Shown here one piece after another: positions 19,073 through 26,745 of a stretch of DNA of 64,000 nt. Origin of the DNA: Demequina sediminicola (GTDB taxonomy: Bacteria; Actinomycetota; Actinomycetes; Actinomycetales; Demequinaceae); contig NZ_BBRB01000001.1 of NCBI RefSeq assembly GCF_000975055.1, forward strand, positions 813,751 through 877,750, written 5' to 3'. Each line of letters begins with the position of its first letter. Positions within the stretch are counted from its first letter, which is position 1. A program made the translations under genes and the position numbers. The notes beneath the pieces were generated by a model. It had not been told where the DNA came from. It made no database searches and was given only the letters and a program-made list of their open reading frames with translations.

Positions 19073-19360
19073 ATGCAGCGTGTCGTGCGGCTGGTGCTGG
19101 ACCATCTCGACGAGCACCCGAATCTCACCGTCGCGTGCCAAACGGTCGCTGGACGCCTCGGCTTCGGAGCCGAGTCGCTGCGCCGGTGGGTGCGCCAAGC
19201 GGAGGTCGATGCTGGTGAACGTCAGGGTATGACGACGTCCGAGTCAGAGAAGATCCGCAAGCTCGAGTGCGAGAACCGCGAGCTGCGGGAGGCCAACGCG
19301 ATTCTCAAAGACGCAGCGGCTTTCTTGCGCTACGGGAACTCGACCCCCGTCGCCGTGTGA
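19073..19360 (+). CDS. IS3-family transposase OrfA
   Basis: A 95-residue protein with an N-terminal helix-turn-helix (TVACQTVAGRLGFGAESLRR, then WVRQAEVD) and a C-terminal coiled coil typical of OrfA (EKIRKLECENRELREANAIL, then KDAAAF). OrfA binds the element's ends. The end LRYGNSTPVAV looks off-frame: one frame over, the same DNA reads ALRELDPRRR, the usual OrfA end, so there may be a lesion or programmed slip near 19322. The stop is TGA at 19358-19360. Confidence 0.85.
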   Translation: MQRVVRLVLDHLDEHPNLTVACQTVAGRLGFGAESLRRWVRQAEVDAGERQGMTTSESEKIRKLECENRELREANAILKDAAAFLRYGNSTPVAV

Positions 19361-20304
19361 CACGTCTCGTTCATCGACGAGCAGCGCGCCAAGGGTCGTG
19401 CGGTCGAGTCGATCTGCGCCGTCTTGCGTGGGCAGGGTGTCCAGATCGCCGCACGAACCTACCGAGACTCACGTGTCCGTGACGCGTCGGTGCGTGATCG
19501 AGTGGATGCGGTCGTGATCGACGCGCTACTGGCCACGATGGGAGCTTCCGAGGGCATGTATGGGCGGCGAAGATGGTCTCCCACCTGCGCCGCTAGGGCC
19601 TACCGGCCTCGGCCCGTCAGGTCGACCGTCTCATGCGTGTCTTGGGACTCAACGGCCGAGTGCGCGGCCGTGGGGTGCGCACCACGATCGCTGATCGCAA
19701 TGCTGAGCGTGTCCCGGACCTGCTCGATCGGGGCTTCACTGCGCCCGCACCGAACATCCGCTGCGTCGCGGACTTCACCTACGTGCGCACGTGGGCCGGG
19801 TTCGCGTATGTGTCTTTCGTCATCGACTGCTACTCGCGTGCGATCGTCGGTTGGCACGCGTCGATGACCAAGACCACACCGCTGGTGACGACGGCACTGC
19901 GGATAGGGCTGTGGCGACGTGCCCGTGCTGGCCACTCCGCCAGCGACGGTCTGGTGCACCACTCCGACGCCGGAAGCCAGTTCACGTCCGTGTCGTTCGC
20001 CGAGACTCTCGCCCTTGAGGGCATCGCCGCATCGATCGGTTCTATCGGCGATGCCTACGATAAGCCACACGCAGAGTCCACAATCGGACTGTTCAAGAAC
20101 GAAGCAATCCGCGACGACTCACCACTCCGCACCGGCCCACTGAAGTGTCTCGAGGACGTCGAATGGGTCACGCTGGCATGGGTCGATTGGTACAACCAAC
20201 ACCGCCTCCACTCCCGCCTTGGCCACGTCCCACCAGACGAGTTCGAGGCGACCTACTACGCTGACATCACCACGCCAACACCACCGGTGCCGGCACCCAC
20301 ATAG
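19361..20304 (+). pseudogene. IS3-family transposase OrfB, frameshifted and interrupted
   Basis: OrfB is the DDE integrase part. The first part reads in the same frame as orfA from just after its stop (HVSFIDEQRAKGRAVESICA) up to EGMYGRR at about 19570. From there the similarity continues one frame over (KMVSHLRR, an amber TAG at 19594-19596, then GLPASARQVDRLMRVLGLNG). The catalytic region is present: CVADFTYVRTWAGFAYVSF, then HHSDAGSQFTS, then HAESTIGLFKNE with the last acidic residue. One frameshift and one nonsense codon should abolish function unless supplied in trans. Confidence 0.88.
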
Positions 20305-20330
20305 AAGCGGCAAGAAACCGGGGCGGTTCA
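20304..20330 (-). repeat. right inverted repeat of the IS3 element
   Basis: GAAGCGGCAAGAAACCGGGG followed by CGGTTCA is the near-perfect reverse complement of 18988-19014. The orfB stop overlaps its inner end. Confidence 0.85.
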
Positions 20331-20560
20331 CGGTTTGGTGGCAGTTGGCGTGAGCATCTGGTGCGCGTTGAGGTGCGCGAAGATGCGTACGCAACTGACC
20401 GGAGACGCGCTAATACTTCATGGGCTCGTCGGAACCCGGAGAATTGCTCGCACATCGATTACTGCCGCGTGGGTCGAAGAGTCTGACGATCATGTACAGC
20501 TAACCGTCTACTCCCCGGTCCTTCAGATCGGCGGCGAAGAAATCATGCTTCACGCTCAGC
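20331..20560 (+). pseudogene. 5'-truncated copy of the PH-like membrane gene at 20854-21306
   Basis: Directly after the IS right end the sequence matches the downstream gene from about 20976 onward. The predicted proteins share SIWCALRCAxMRTxLTxDAL, LHGLVGTRRIAR, SITxAWVEESDDHV and LTVYxPVLQxGGxExML. The 5' part encoding the two membrane segments is missing, and similarity stops after the ATGCTTC at about 20546-20552. The piece has no start signal. It is a relic of a tandem duplication cut by the IS on one side and by a rearrangement on the other. Confidence 0.8.
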
Positions 20561-20573
20561 ACAGCGGGCCCAG

Positions 20574-20834
20574 TACGGTGGCGGATTCAAGAAGACGTGG
20601 AGGGCCTCGGCTGCCGATGGAGTCCTCACGGCGGCGACATTCGGCTTGGTGCGAGTACCCACGTCGTTGGCGAAGTACGGGCGCCTAAGTGGGGCGGTGA
20701 ACCGCGCGAAACCTACGAAGTCGTGGAAGGCCATGCCGCGTTGGCAGCGTCGAGCCGTCTCTGCCCCGTCGCTCGCGGTGGGGTCCTCGTATAGCCTCGG
20801 TTGCAAGGTTCGTGCGACTCGGTACTGCCGTTAG
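20574..20834 (+). pseudogene. orphan C-terminal fragment, possibly a displaced Rhs toxin tip
   Basis: In frame with the TAG at 20832-20834 there is an open stretch reading YGGGFKKTWRASAADGVLTA, then ATFGLVRVPTSLAKYGR, a Lys/Arg-rich part (NRAKPTKSWKAMPRWQRR) and GSSYSLGCKVRATRYCR. It has no start codon context or ribosome site of its own. Its layout (small hydrophobic/Gly segment, basic segment, C-terminal cysteines) is like the tip of the big Rhs protein, and it ends 19 bases before an intact gene, as a tip precedes its immunity gene. No sequence identity to the main tip is obvious. It may instead be a scrambled end of the truncated copy upstream. Confidence 0.35.
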
Positions 20835-20853
20835 AGAACACAGCGAGAATGGA

Positions 20854-21306
20854 ATGTCGATAGTGACGCTGCGCGCATGGAGTTGGAACATCGTGGGGGT
20901 ATCTGCATGTCTCATGTTTGCTTTGTCGGGCGCGGCGATGGCATCTGCAGGTGGCAACGGACTCTTTATCGTGGCCGGCCTAGTGACAGTTGGCGCGAGT
21001 ATCTGGTGCGCGCTGAGGTGCGCGATGATGCGCACACGACTGACTCGCGACGCACTAGTGCTCCATGGGCTCGTCGGAACCCGGAGAATCGCTCGCAAAT
21101 CGATTACGGGCGCGTGGGTTGAGGAGTCTGACGATCATGTGCTGCTCACCGTCTACGCTCCGGTCCTTCAGGTCGGCGGCGATGAGGTCATGCTTCGTGG
21201 CTTGACCAGCTATTCGCGTGGCGGTCGAATTTCAAGGCAGGTCGCGCAGGTCGAGGAGTGGCTTGGGCAGGGGTCCGCCGCCCTGACTGGCGAGACCGCG
21301 AGCTGA
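20854..21306 (+). CDS. small membrane protein with PH-like domain, candidate orphan immunity protein
   Basis: From the ATG at 20854 the protein has 150 residues. Two hydrophobic helices (about 11-28 and 33-50) are followed by a soluble domain with the pattern of small bacterial PH-domain proteins: LTRDALVLHGLVGTRRIARK, then SITGAWVEESDDHVLLTVY and a closing helix VAQVEEWLGQG. The open frame extends to a GTG at 20812, but that lies inside the upstream fragment. A second, broken copy lies at 20331-20560. Function is unknown. Location downstream of an Rhs gene and next to a tip-like fragment suggests an immunity protein, though a stand-alone membrane protein is equally possible. Confidence 0.65.
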   Translation: MSIVTLRAWSWNIVGVSACLMFALSGAAMASAGGNGLFIVAGLVTVGASIWCALRCAMMRTRLTRDALVLHGLVGTRRIARKSITGAWVEESDDHVLLTVYAPVLQVGGDEVMLRGLTSYSRGGRISRQVAQVEEWLGQGSAALTGETAS

Positions 21307-22291
21307 CTTACGGTTCGGTGGCTCCCATCGCCGAGAGGGCAGAAGTACGGTGGTTCACACGCCGACTTCGGCCATTCGGTACACCGATGAACGTACACGT
21401 CAGGATCGGGCGATGATTGACTCTCTACCGGTGGGCGCTCTCACGCTCGGTCAGCGCTTTTCCTCGGTCGAGGCGCGTGCGCCAACGGCCATGGACCCGT
21501 GATTGGCCTCGAGTGCTATCTGTTGCACCGTCCGATTCGTGCAACCGTTGACGGCATCGAGGGCTGGCTTGAGGTTCTTTGGACACAATGCCCGGCGAAC
21601 TCCGCGTGCGGCCGTGAAGTCGGTGCGCTTGACGATCTGTGGGTGACGCAGGACTCTTTGGGCGCTCTTCCAGGCCGAGATTTTGGCTGGGCATCGACGG
21701 ATGAGGAGTACGGCGATGTGTTGGGCTGTATCAGTGGCCATGGTGGTTCCCAATGCAAGGCACGACAGGCTGCTGGTGCTCGCACGGGGCAGTTCGAGGT
21801 TGGCGCGATCGCCCGCATCGCTTCTTACTCTGCGTATGAGAGCCATGTGCGATTCGGCGTGACAGTTGTAGACAGGGAGGCTGACAGGCATGACCGCTGG
21901 GTGCGGCCCGGAGAGGGACGGCGATCTGGGCCTCAGGTCGGGCGCCGGGTGAGGGTCGGAGGCAGGATGGGGTTGCGGCATCGGTCATCTTGAGCGTGGC
22001 TTTTGAGGTCTGTCCCGGCACCCCATGCCGTGATGCTTGTGAAGGACGCGGCGTAGGGTACGTGGGCGACCCCGCACAGGACGGAGCATTCGCTTGGGCC
22101 TCGCGGCACCTTCTGGAGATGCGAGGTGTCCGTCGGGCGGTCTTGCCGGAAGCCCTCGCGAGCATACTCGCCGTTCCGCCAGCCTCCGAGTGGACCGCAA
22201 CAGGATGACGTTTTGCGATCGCTTGGGTCTTCGCTCCGAGAATCATATGCGTCGATCCCCGAGCGGTGCATCGGACCCCGAGGAGGTACCG
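21307..22291. other. region without a supportable gene
   Basis: Opposed open frames cover this stretch: plus 21499-21993, minus 21451-21981 and minus 21731-22303. None has a clear ribosome site, recognisable domain or convincing codon pattern. The minus frame around 21454-21740 has fairly GC-rich third positions and could be an old gene relic. Codon use overall differs from the core genes, as expected for accessory or decayed DNA. Confidence 0.5.
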
Positions 22292-22618
22292 GTGACGGGA
22301 CACTGGAACGTGTTTACATTGTCAGCACCGGGCCATGGCGATGACACCGTGGGCTTTATTGCGATGATGTTCGAGGACGGTACGCAGACCGTCAGACGGG
22401 GGATATTTCGGCGCAGCAAGTCCGCGGTCGAGTTGCTCACGTGGCGAGCGGCTTTCCTCGGTCGAAACGGAATTCATCCGGAGGGGATGGAGACCGTCAC
22501 CGCGGACGTCAGGGATGAGTTGGCTCGGCAAATGTTGACCCTTCAAGGCGTGCAGTACGCGCTCCACCCTCTTGACGAAGTCGATGCTAAAGAAGTGTTC
22601 GAGCGGGAGTTTGCTTAG
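22292..22618 (+). CDS. small unknown protein
   Basis: A 108-residue protein starting at GTG 22292 with the ribosome site GAGGAGGT close upstream, the strongest in this part of the window. The frame is open further upstream, but that part does not look coding. It reads as a compact soluble alpha/beta protein: GHWNVFTLSAPGHGDDTVGF, a strand pair (IAMMFEDGTQTVRRGIF), and two helices ending EVDAKEVFEREFA. I do not recognise a family. It lies alone between non-coding stretches in the accessory region, so an orphan immunity or other small accessory protein is possible. Confidence 0.65.
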   Translation: MTGHWNVFTLSAPGHGDDTVGFIAMMFEDGTQTVRRGIFRRSKSAVELLTWRAAFLGRNGIHPEGMETVTADVRDELARQMLTLQGVQYALHPLDEVDAKEVFEREFA

Positions 22619-23164
22619 CTCGAGAGCCCGGTTCGTTGAGCGATGACTTCTGGCCGGTAGTCCTTGCGCCAACGCCTGTCGTCGGTCCAGCCCTAGAGCG
22701 TCTGCCGCGCCCATAGGTGACGCGAGGAGACGTCCCCGAGCGGCGGTGTGGCGGACGCGAAAGGCCGTGTGCAGCAACGGTCGAGGGAAATCGGCCGGGC
22801 GGCCGTGGGGAATGGACAGTCAACTTGCGGCATCACCCCGGTTGCACGATTTTCTCGAACAGCCCACGCGGAGAAGGGCCCCTGGGATACCGGGGGCCAT
22901 TTGCGTTGTCTAGGGCTTCTCTGAGGGCTCGCGCCGTCCGGGCGTGTTCGTGCCTCGTGCGCATTGCCGTGCTGAACCTCCGCAGTCGCAAGTGCGAGAG
23001 CAAGCGGTCCGGAGGCAGGAGCCGCTAGCCGATGTGCTGTCACCGCGATCCGCCACACCGTGCTCTCCATGCGTGCCAAAGCCTGTTTGGCATGAGCCCT
23101 CTCTCGTCAGGTGGCGCTTGCTGGGCGGTGGAAGCCGAGCGTCAAATGCTAGAAAACTAGGACA
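22619..23164. other. intergenic region with a hairpin
   Basis: I see no supportable gene here. A terminator-like hairpin lies at 22877-22898 (GGCCCCTGG, loop GATA, CCGGGGGCC, then ATTT). The last 30 bases become AT-rich before the palindrome at 23165. Confidence 0.5.
22877..22898 (+). terminator. small GC-rich hairpin followed by ATTT
   Basis: The arms GGCCCCTGG (22877-22885) and CCGGGGGCC (22890-22898) pair with one wobble around GATA. It lies about 260 bases past the gene at 22292-22618, so it may terminate that transcript, but the short T-run makes this uncertain. Confidence 0.4.
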
Positions 23165-23200
23165 TATAAGTGAAAATCAAACTTGTCACTAAAACTTATA
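23165..23200. promoter_or_regulatory. inverted repeat just upstream of the HTH gene, possible autoregulatory operator
   Basis: TATAAGT (23165-23171) and ACTTATA (23194-23200) are perfect inverted repeats, with TGA...TCA extending the pattern inward, in an AT-rich island otherwise absent from this region. They end 12 bases before the GTG start of the AbiEi-like gene. Antitoxins of the AbiEi type bind inverted repeats in their own promoters, so an operator is plausible. Confidence 0.45.
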
Positions 23201-23212
23201 AGGCGGGTGGCG

Positions 23213-24209
23213 GTGGGCACAGAGAAGCCGGAGAACGCGGAAACCCGTGCGATCGAACTGCTCGCTCAAGCTGGTTTGCGGGCTGTCGTCCGTGGAAACG
23301 CGGAACTCGAGGTGGTTGACGGGGATGACGTCACTCTGGTTGAGATGAAGGTCCGACGGAGCCGGACGTACGAGTGGGAGGCTCAGCAGATTCTCGCGGG
23401 GACCTCGCGGCATATTGCACTCGCGGTCCCCCACGCGAGCAAAGCGCTGATCGCCATGGCTCACACCCACCCACGCCTCTCGGTAGTCTCGATCGACGAC
23501 GGCCATGTCATCTGGAAAGGGGTCGAGCGAGGCCGCCCTCAAGACCCTGTGTCGCAGGCACCTGTTGGACGGCTTCGATCGGCGTGGGGTCGATGGGCGC
23601 TCATGCGAGCGCTTGCCGTCGACGAGACGCCGCGCTCGCAAGCCGACCTCGCACGAGCGATCGGCATTTCTCAGCCAGCCGTATCGATGGCGCTCAAGGA
23701 CCTCGACGGCACGGTCGAGCGCACGTCTGCCGGGTGGCGGGCTTTGGATCCGGAGCAGATGTGGGATGCATTTCTCGACGAGTACCCCGGCCCGGGTGGC
23801 TTCACCACATATTGGTATGGGTTGGAGTCCATCACCACGCAAGGTGAGACTGTTCGTAATCTCGAGCCGTGCCGACGTGCGAGTTCTCAGCTCGGGCGAC
23901 GTCGCGGCTGACGTGCTCGCGACGTGGAGAGTGCCGTCCAGGGTGGTCGTGTACGCCACATCGGGACTTGCGCTCGCACATGCTGGCTTCGCAGAATCAC
24001 CCCGCAGTGAGGCAACCGTTCAGGTCACTGTCCCTGCCGATCGCACAGTGTGGAACACATCGGTATCCCTCGCTCGACCGGACCTTGCGGACCCGGTGCT
24101 CGTCGCATGGGATGTGTTGCGCACTGGTGGTCCCGACGCTCCCGAGGCTGCACGCCACCTCAAGCACGCGACTTTCGACCGCGGTCGGGGAGACAACATC
24201 GGGGGATGA
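23213..24209 (+). pseudogene. AbiEi-like nuclease-fold/HTH antitoxin-type protein, frameshifted
   Basis: From GTG 23213 the first frame reads an N-terminal restriction-nuclease-like part (ELEVVDGDDVTLVEMKVRR), then a winged helix-turn-helix (SQADLARAIGISQPAVSMAL) and FTTYWYGLESITTQ. After about 23860 that frame drifts into NLEPCRR and stops at 23911. The natural continuation (SRADVRVLSSGDVAADVLAT, then LADPVLVAWDVLRTGGPDAP and EAARHLKH) is in the neighbouring frame and ends at 24209. Joined, it would be about 330 residues. This resembles AbiEi-type antitoxins or related HTH proteins. No partner toxin follows; the next gene is a core gene on the other strand. Confidence 0.6.
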
Positions 24210-24262
24210 GGACTTGGGGTACCGGCGCCGTGATTGCGAAGGCGCGAAAGGGCGCGCGCGGT

Positions 24263-24499
24263 CTAGTGCCCGCCAGCGGCGATGTAGGCGACCGCGCCCA
24301 GGATGGCGACAAGGCAAATGCCGAAGCACAGCCACGCAAGAACCAGGCGGCCGGGCGTGACCTTGCCTGACTCATCCTTGGCGCCTGGCCCGGCCATGAT
24401 GCGCACACCGATGGCAAAGAGCGTGGGCAGTCCAGCACCAACGAGTAGTCCGTAGAGCAAGATGTTGCCCAGGGCTTCCCATTCAACGAAACTTTGCAT
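24263..24499 (-). CDS. small two-helix membrane protein linked to pit
   Basis: A 78-residue protein with two hydrophobic helices (about 11-33 and 52-74) separated by a charged loop (MAGPGAKDESGKVTPGR). It starts at ATG 24499 with AGGGG upstream and follows the pit stop by eight bases, so it is in the same transcript. Small proteins of this layout are often found next to PiT transporters in actinobacteria. Its role is unknown; an accessory subunit is a guess. Confidence 0.75.
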   Translation of the reverse strand: MQSFVEWEALGNILLYGLLVGAGLPTLFAIGVRIMAGPGAKDESGKVTPGRLVLAWLCFGICLVAILGAVAYIAAGGH

Positions 24500-24507
24500 G
24501 GCGGCCC

Positions 24508-25854
24508 CTATTTCCCGTTCTCATCGGTGGGTGTGGATGGGGTGTCGGTCGCCCCGGCATCGGCTCTGTCCGGTGGGTCGACGACCTCGGTAGCGGTGCT
24601 GGTTGCCTCCGCCCCGAGCGTAGCGGCGGCCTCTCGCTCAGCGAGTGCCTTCTTGGCTCGGCGCAGGCGCTTCGTCTTGACCGTCATGGTCTCGGGACGG
24701 TGGGTTGCGACCGATTCGGCGACGAAGGCCTCGGACTCTTCTGCGGGGTCCCAGTCGTCGTTCACGTTGTGTGGGTTGACGGGGTTGCGTCGCGACCAGG
24801 CAAAGATCCCAGCGGAGATGACGACCAGCACACCGAACACGACGTACGAGCCCGCTGCGCCACCGACGAGCTGGTCGAGGAAGTACGCCGCCGCACCCAC
24901 GGCTGCCGCGGACGGCACGGTGATGAGCCACGCGGAGAACATGCGGCCTGCGACGCCCCAGCGCACGGAAGCGCCCTTCATGCCCACACCGGAACCCAGG
25001 ATGGAGCCGGTAGCGACGTGTGTGGTGGACAGCGAGTAGCCAAAGTGGCTGGAAAGCAAGATCACGGCGGCGGAAGAGGTCTCGGCGGCCATGCCCTGGC
25101 GGGATTCGAGTTCCACGAGGCCCTTGCCGAGGGTGCGAATGACTCGCCAGCCGCCCATGTAGGTACCGAGCGCCATCGCGAGAGCACACGAGAAGATCAC
25201 CCAGAACGGCACAGATGAGTCCGAAGGCACGGCGCCGGCTGCGATCAGCGCCAGCAGGATGATGCCCATCGACTTCTGGGCGTCGTTAGTGCCGTGCGCA
25301 AGTGACACCAGTGAGGCAGAGCCAATCTGGCCCCAGCGGAACATCTTGTCGTTGTCCTTCTGCTCCACATCACGGGTGAAGCGCACCACGAGCCACGTGC
25401 CGACGGTTGCGACCGCAATGGCGACCACGGGTGCCACGAGCGCGGGGATGAGCACCTTTGAGGTGAGACCAGACCACAAGACACCTTCTGAGCCAGCCGC
25501 AGCGAGTGCGGCACCGACCACGCCACCAATGAGTGCGTGGGAGGAACTCGACGGTATGCCAAAGAGCCAGGTGATGAGGTTCCAGATGATGCCGCCCGCC
25601 AAACCGGCAAGCACCACCTCCAGGGTGACGATGTCTGCATCGACGATGCCCGTGGCAATGGTCGCGGCGACGGTGAGAGACAGGAACGCTCCCGCCATGT
25701 TCAGGGACGCAGAGAGAAGCACCGCGGTCTTGGGTTTGAGTGCTCGCGTGGCAATCGAGGTTGCCATGGCGTTTCCGGTGTCGTGGAAGCCGTTCGTGAA
25801 GTCGAAGGCGAGGGCCGTCGTCACAACGAGAACCAGGAGGATGGGCTCAGTCAC
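24508..25854 (-). CDS. pit: low-affinity inorganic phosphate transporter, PiT family
   Basis: A membrane protein with about ten helices and both PiT signature repeats: FDFTNGFHDTGNAMATSIAT near the N-terminus and SLAHGTNDAQKSMGIILLAL in the middle. It imports phosphate (usually as a metal complex) with a cation. The C-terminal 90 residues are a cytosolic acidic/basic tail not needed for transport. The open frame extends to 25956, but that overlaps the divergent gene and runs through the PHO box, so I choose GTG 25854 (448 residues). A small membrane protein follows in the same operon. Confidence 0.93.
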   Translation of the reverse strand: MTEPILLVLVVTTALAFDFTNGFHDTGNAMATSIATRALKPKTAVLLSASLNMAGAFLSLTVAATIATGIVDADIVTLEVVLAGLAGGIIWNLITWLFGIPSSSSHALIGGVVGAALAAAGSEGVLWSGLTSKVLIPALVAPVVAIAVATVGTWLVVRFTRDVEQKDNDKMFRWGQIGSASLVSLAHGTNDAQKSMGIILLALIAAGAVPSDSSVPFWVIFSCALAMALGTYMGGWRVIRTLGKGLVELESRQGMAAETSSAAVILLSSHFGYSLSTTHVATGSILGSGVGMKGASVRWGVAGRMFSAWLITVPSAAAVGAAAYFLDQLVGGAAGSYVVFGVLVVISAGIFAWSRRNPVNPHNVNDDWDPAEESEAFVAESVATHRPETMTVKTKRLRRAKKALAEREAAATLGAEATSTATEVVDPPDRADAGATDTPSTPTDENGK

Positions 25855-25870
25855 GCCGACTATTGTGACG

Positions 25871-25892
25871 GAAAGGTGAACAACAGGTGAAC
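25871..25892 (-). promoter_or_regulatory. PHO box (PhoP direct repeats) upstream of pit
   Basis: On the minus strand the sequence is GTTCACCTGTT followed directly by GTTCACCTTTC: two 11-base direct repeats each beginning GTTCACC. This is the PhoP-binding unit known from Streptomyces. It ends 16 bases before the chosen pit start, so phosphate-dependent control of pit is likely, activating or repressing according to the actual promoter position. Confidence 0.75.
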
Positions 25893-25938
25893 TGTCGGCG
25901 TGAGGTGGTGGAGGCCGGCTCTTGCGTAGGGTGGGGAT

Positions 25939-26499
25939 GTGCTCTCCACTCCACACGTTGTCCTCGTTGCGGGACCTCCGGCGTCCGGCAAGTCCACCAC
26001 TGGTGGTGTTCTCGCTCGATCACTTCATGCAGCGCTCCTGGACCAGGACCGGCTGACTAACCCGCTCATGGACGTTGTGACCGAGCTAGTGGGCGCGAGA
26101 GAATACGGTGATGCGGCAGTGGCGTCGATCTCTCGCGACGCCCGCTATGAGTGCGTGTTCCGAGCCGCGGAGGACGCGGTGTCTTCTGGAGTTTCTGCGG
26201 TTGCGGTGGCGCCGTTTACGCGGGAATGCCGCGATCCCGATGCATGGAGTGGCGTTGAATCGCGGTTCTCAGAGTTAGGCGCGCACGCGGTGCTGGTGTG
26301 GATCGACGTCGATCCACAAGAGATTGCTCGACGGATGCGCGGGCGTGCTGCGACGCGGGATTCCCTCAAGCTCGCTGATCTTGACGGCTATCTCGCCACG
26401 CTCGACACCGCCCGGCCCGAGGTGCCGCATATTGCGGTCGATGGCACCGCTCCCGCGGACGTGCAGGCTACCCGGGTGCGCCGCGCCCTGCTTGGCTAG
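25939..26499 (+). CDS. P-loop kinase-like ATPase
   Basis: A 186-residue protein starting at GTG 25939 behind GTAGGGTGGGG. The Walker A motif GPPASGKST is at residues 12-20, a DQDRL motif follows at about 36-40, and a lid-like basic part (RRMRGRAATRD) is in the C-terminal third. This is the layout of small zeta-toxin/gluconokinase-like kinases that phosphorylate a small molecule. The substrate cannot be told. It stands before the sugar regulon with operators starting 52 bases after its stop, so it may be an independent gene. Confidence 0.8.
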   Translation: MLSTPHVVLVAGPPASGKSTTGGVLARSLHAALLDQDRLTNPLMDVVTELVGAREYGDAAVASISRDARYECVFRAAEDAVSSGVSAVAVAPFTRECRDPDAWSGVESRFSELGAHAVLVWIDVDPQEIARRMRGRAATRDSLKLADLDGYLATLDTARPEVPHIAVDGTAPADVQATRVRRALLG

Positions 26500-26550
26500 C
26501 GCGAGCGCCACCGTCCCGAAGTCGCGAAGGTCACGAAAACATCACAACAA

Positions 26551-26564
26551 TGACATCGGTGTCA
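26551..26564. promoter_or_regulatory. LacI-type operator O1 (TGACATCGGTGTCA)
   Basis: A near-perfect 14-base palindrome, identical to the one at 26574-26587; the copies are 23 bases apart start to start, about two helix turns. It lies upstream of the lacI gene at 26746. Confidence 0.75.
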
Positions 26565-26572
26565 TAAATGGA

Positions 26573-26601
26573 TTGACATCGGTGTCATTCGTGTTCATGA
26601 T
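26573..26601 (+). promoter_or_regulatory. promoter with overlapping operator O2 for the sugar regulon
   Basis: TTGACA (26573-26578) and CATGAT (26596-26601) are separated by 17 bases, a good -35/-10 pair. The operator TGACATCGGTGTCA (26574-26587) covers the -35 box, so a bound LacI protein would block RNA polymerase. Transcription would run into the LacI gene and probably on into the ABC importer genes. Confidence 0.7.
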
Positions 26602-26745
26602 GGGTCTCACGCAGTTGATGACAACGATGACATGACTCGATGGAGAGGGCGGACCGATGGTGTTTCGCATGGCAGGCCAGCAGGTGCTCAGCGCCCGGCC
26701 CACATCGTTCATGGGCCGTGACCGCTCAATCAGCGAGGACCGCTC

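Larger units (their letters stand above)
18988..20330 (+). mobile_element. IS3-family insertion sequence (inactivated)
   Basis: A 1343-bp element bounded by imperfect inverted repeats of about 27 bp: left from 18988 (TGAACCGTCCCCGGTTT) and right ending at 20330 (reverse complement TGAACCGCCCCGGTTTC, then TTGCCGCTT as against GATGCCGCTT on the left). It carries orfA and a broken orfB. The TG...CA ends suit IS3. The flanking triplets (TTT on the left, CGG on the right) do not match, so no target-site duplication is left. The right end directly abuts a truncated gene copy. The 170 bases left of it (18818-18987) are partly AT-rich with no gene I can support. Confidence 0.85.

Noticed and set aside
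18853-19128. Minus-strand frame at the IS left end as the missing 5' part of the PH-like gene
   Set aside because: The translation is Arg/Ser-rich with no membrane segments, and its DNA shows no match to 20854-20975.
21451-22303. Genes on either strand in the 21.4-22.3 kb stretch
   Set aside because: Several long frames overlap on opposite strands, with no ribosome sites and no recognisable domains. High GC alone produces such frames.
22717-23028. Open frame 22717-23028 (plus)
   Set aside because: Arg/Gly-rich translation without domain or ribosome site; it runs through the hairpin at 22877-22898.
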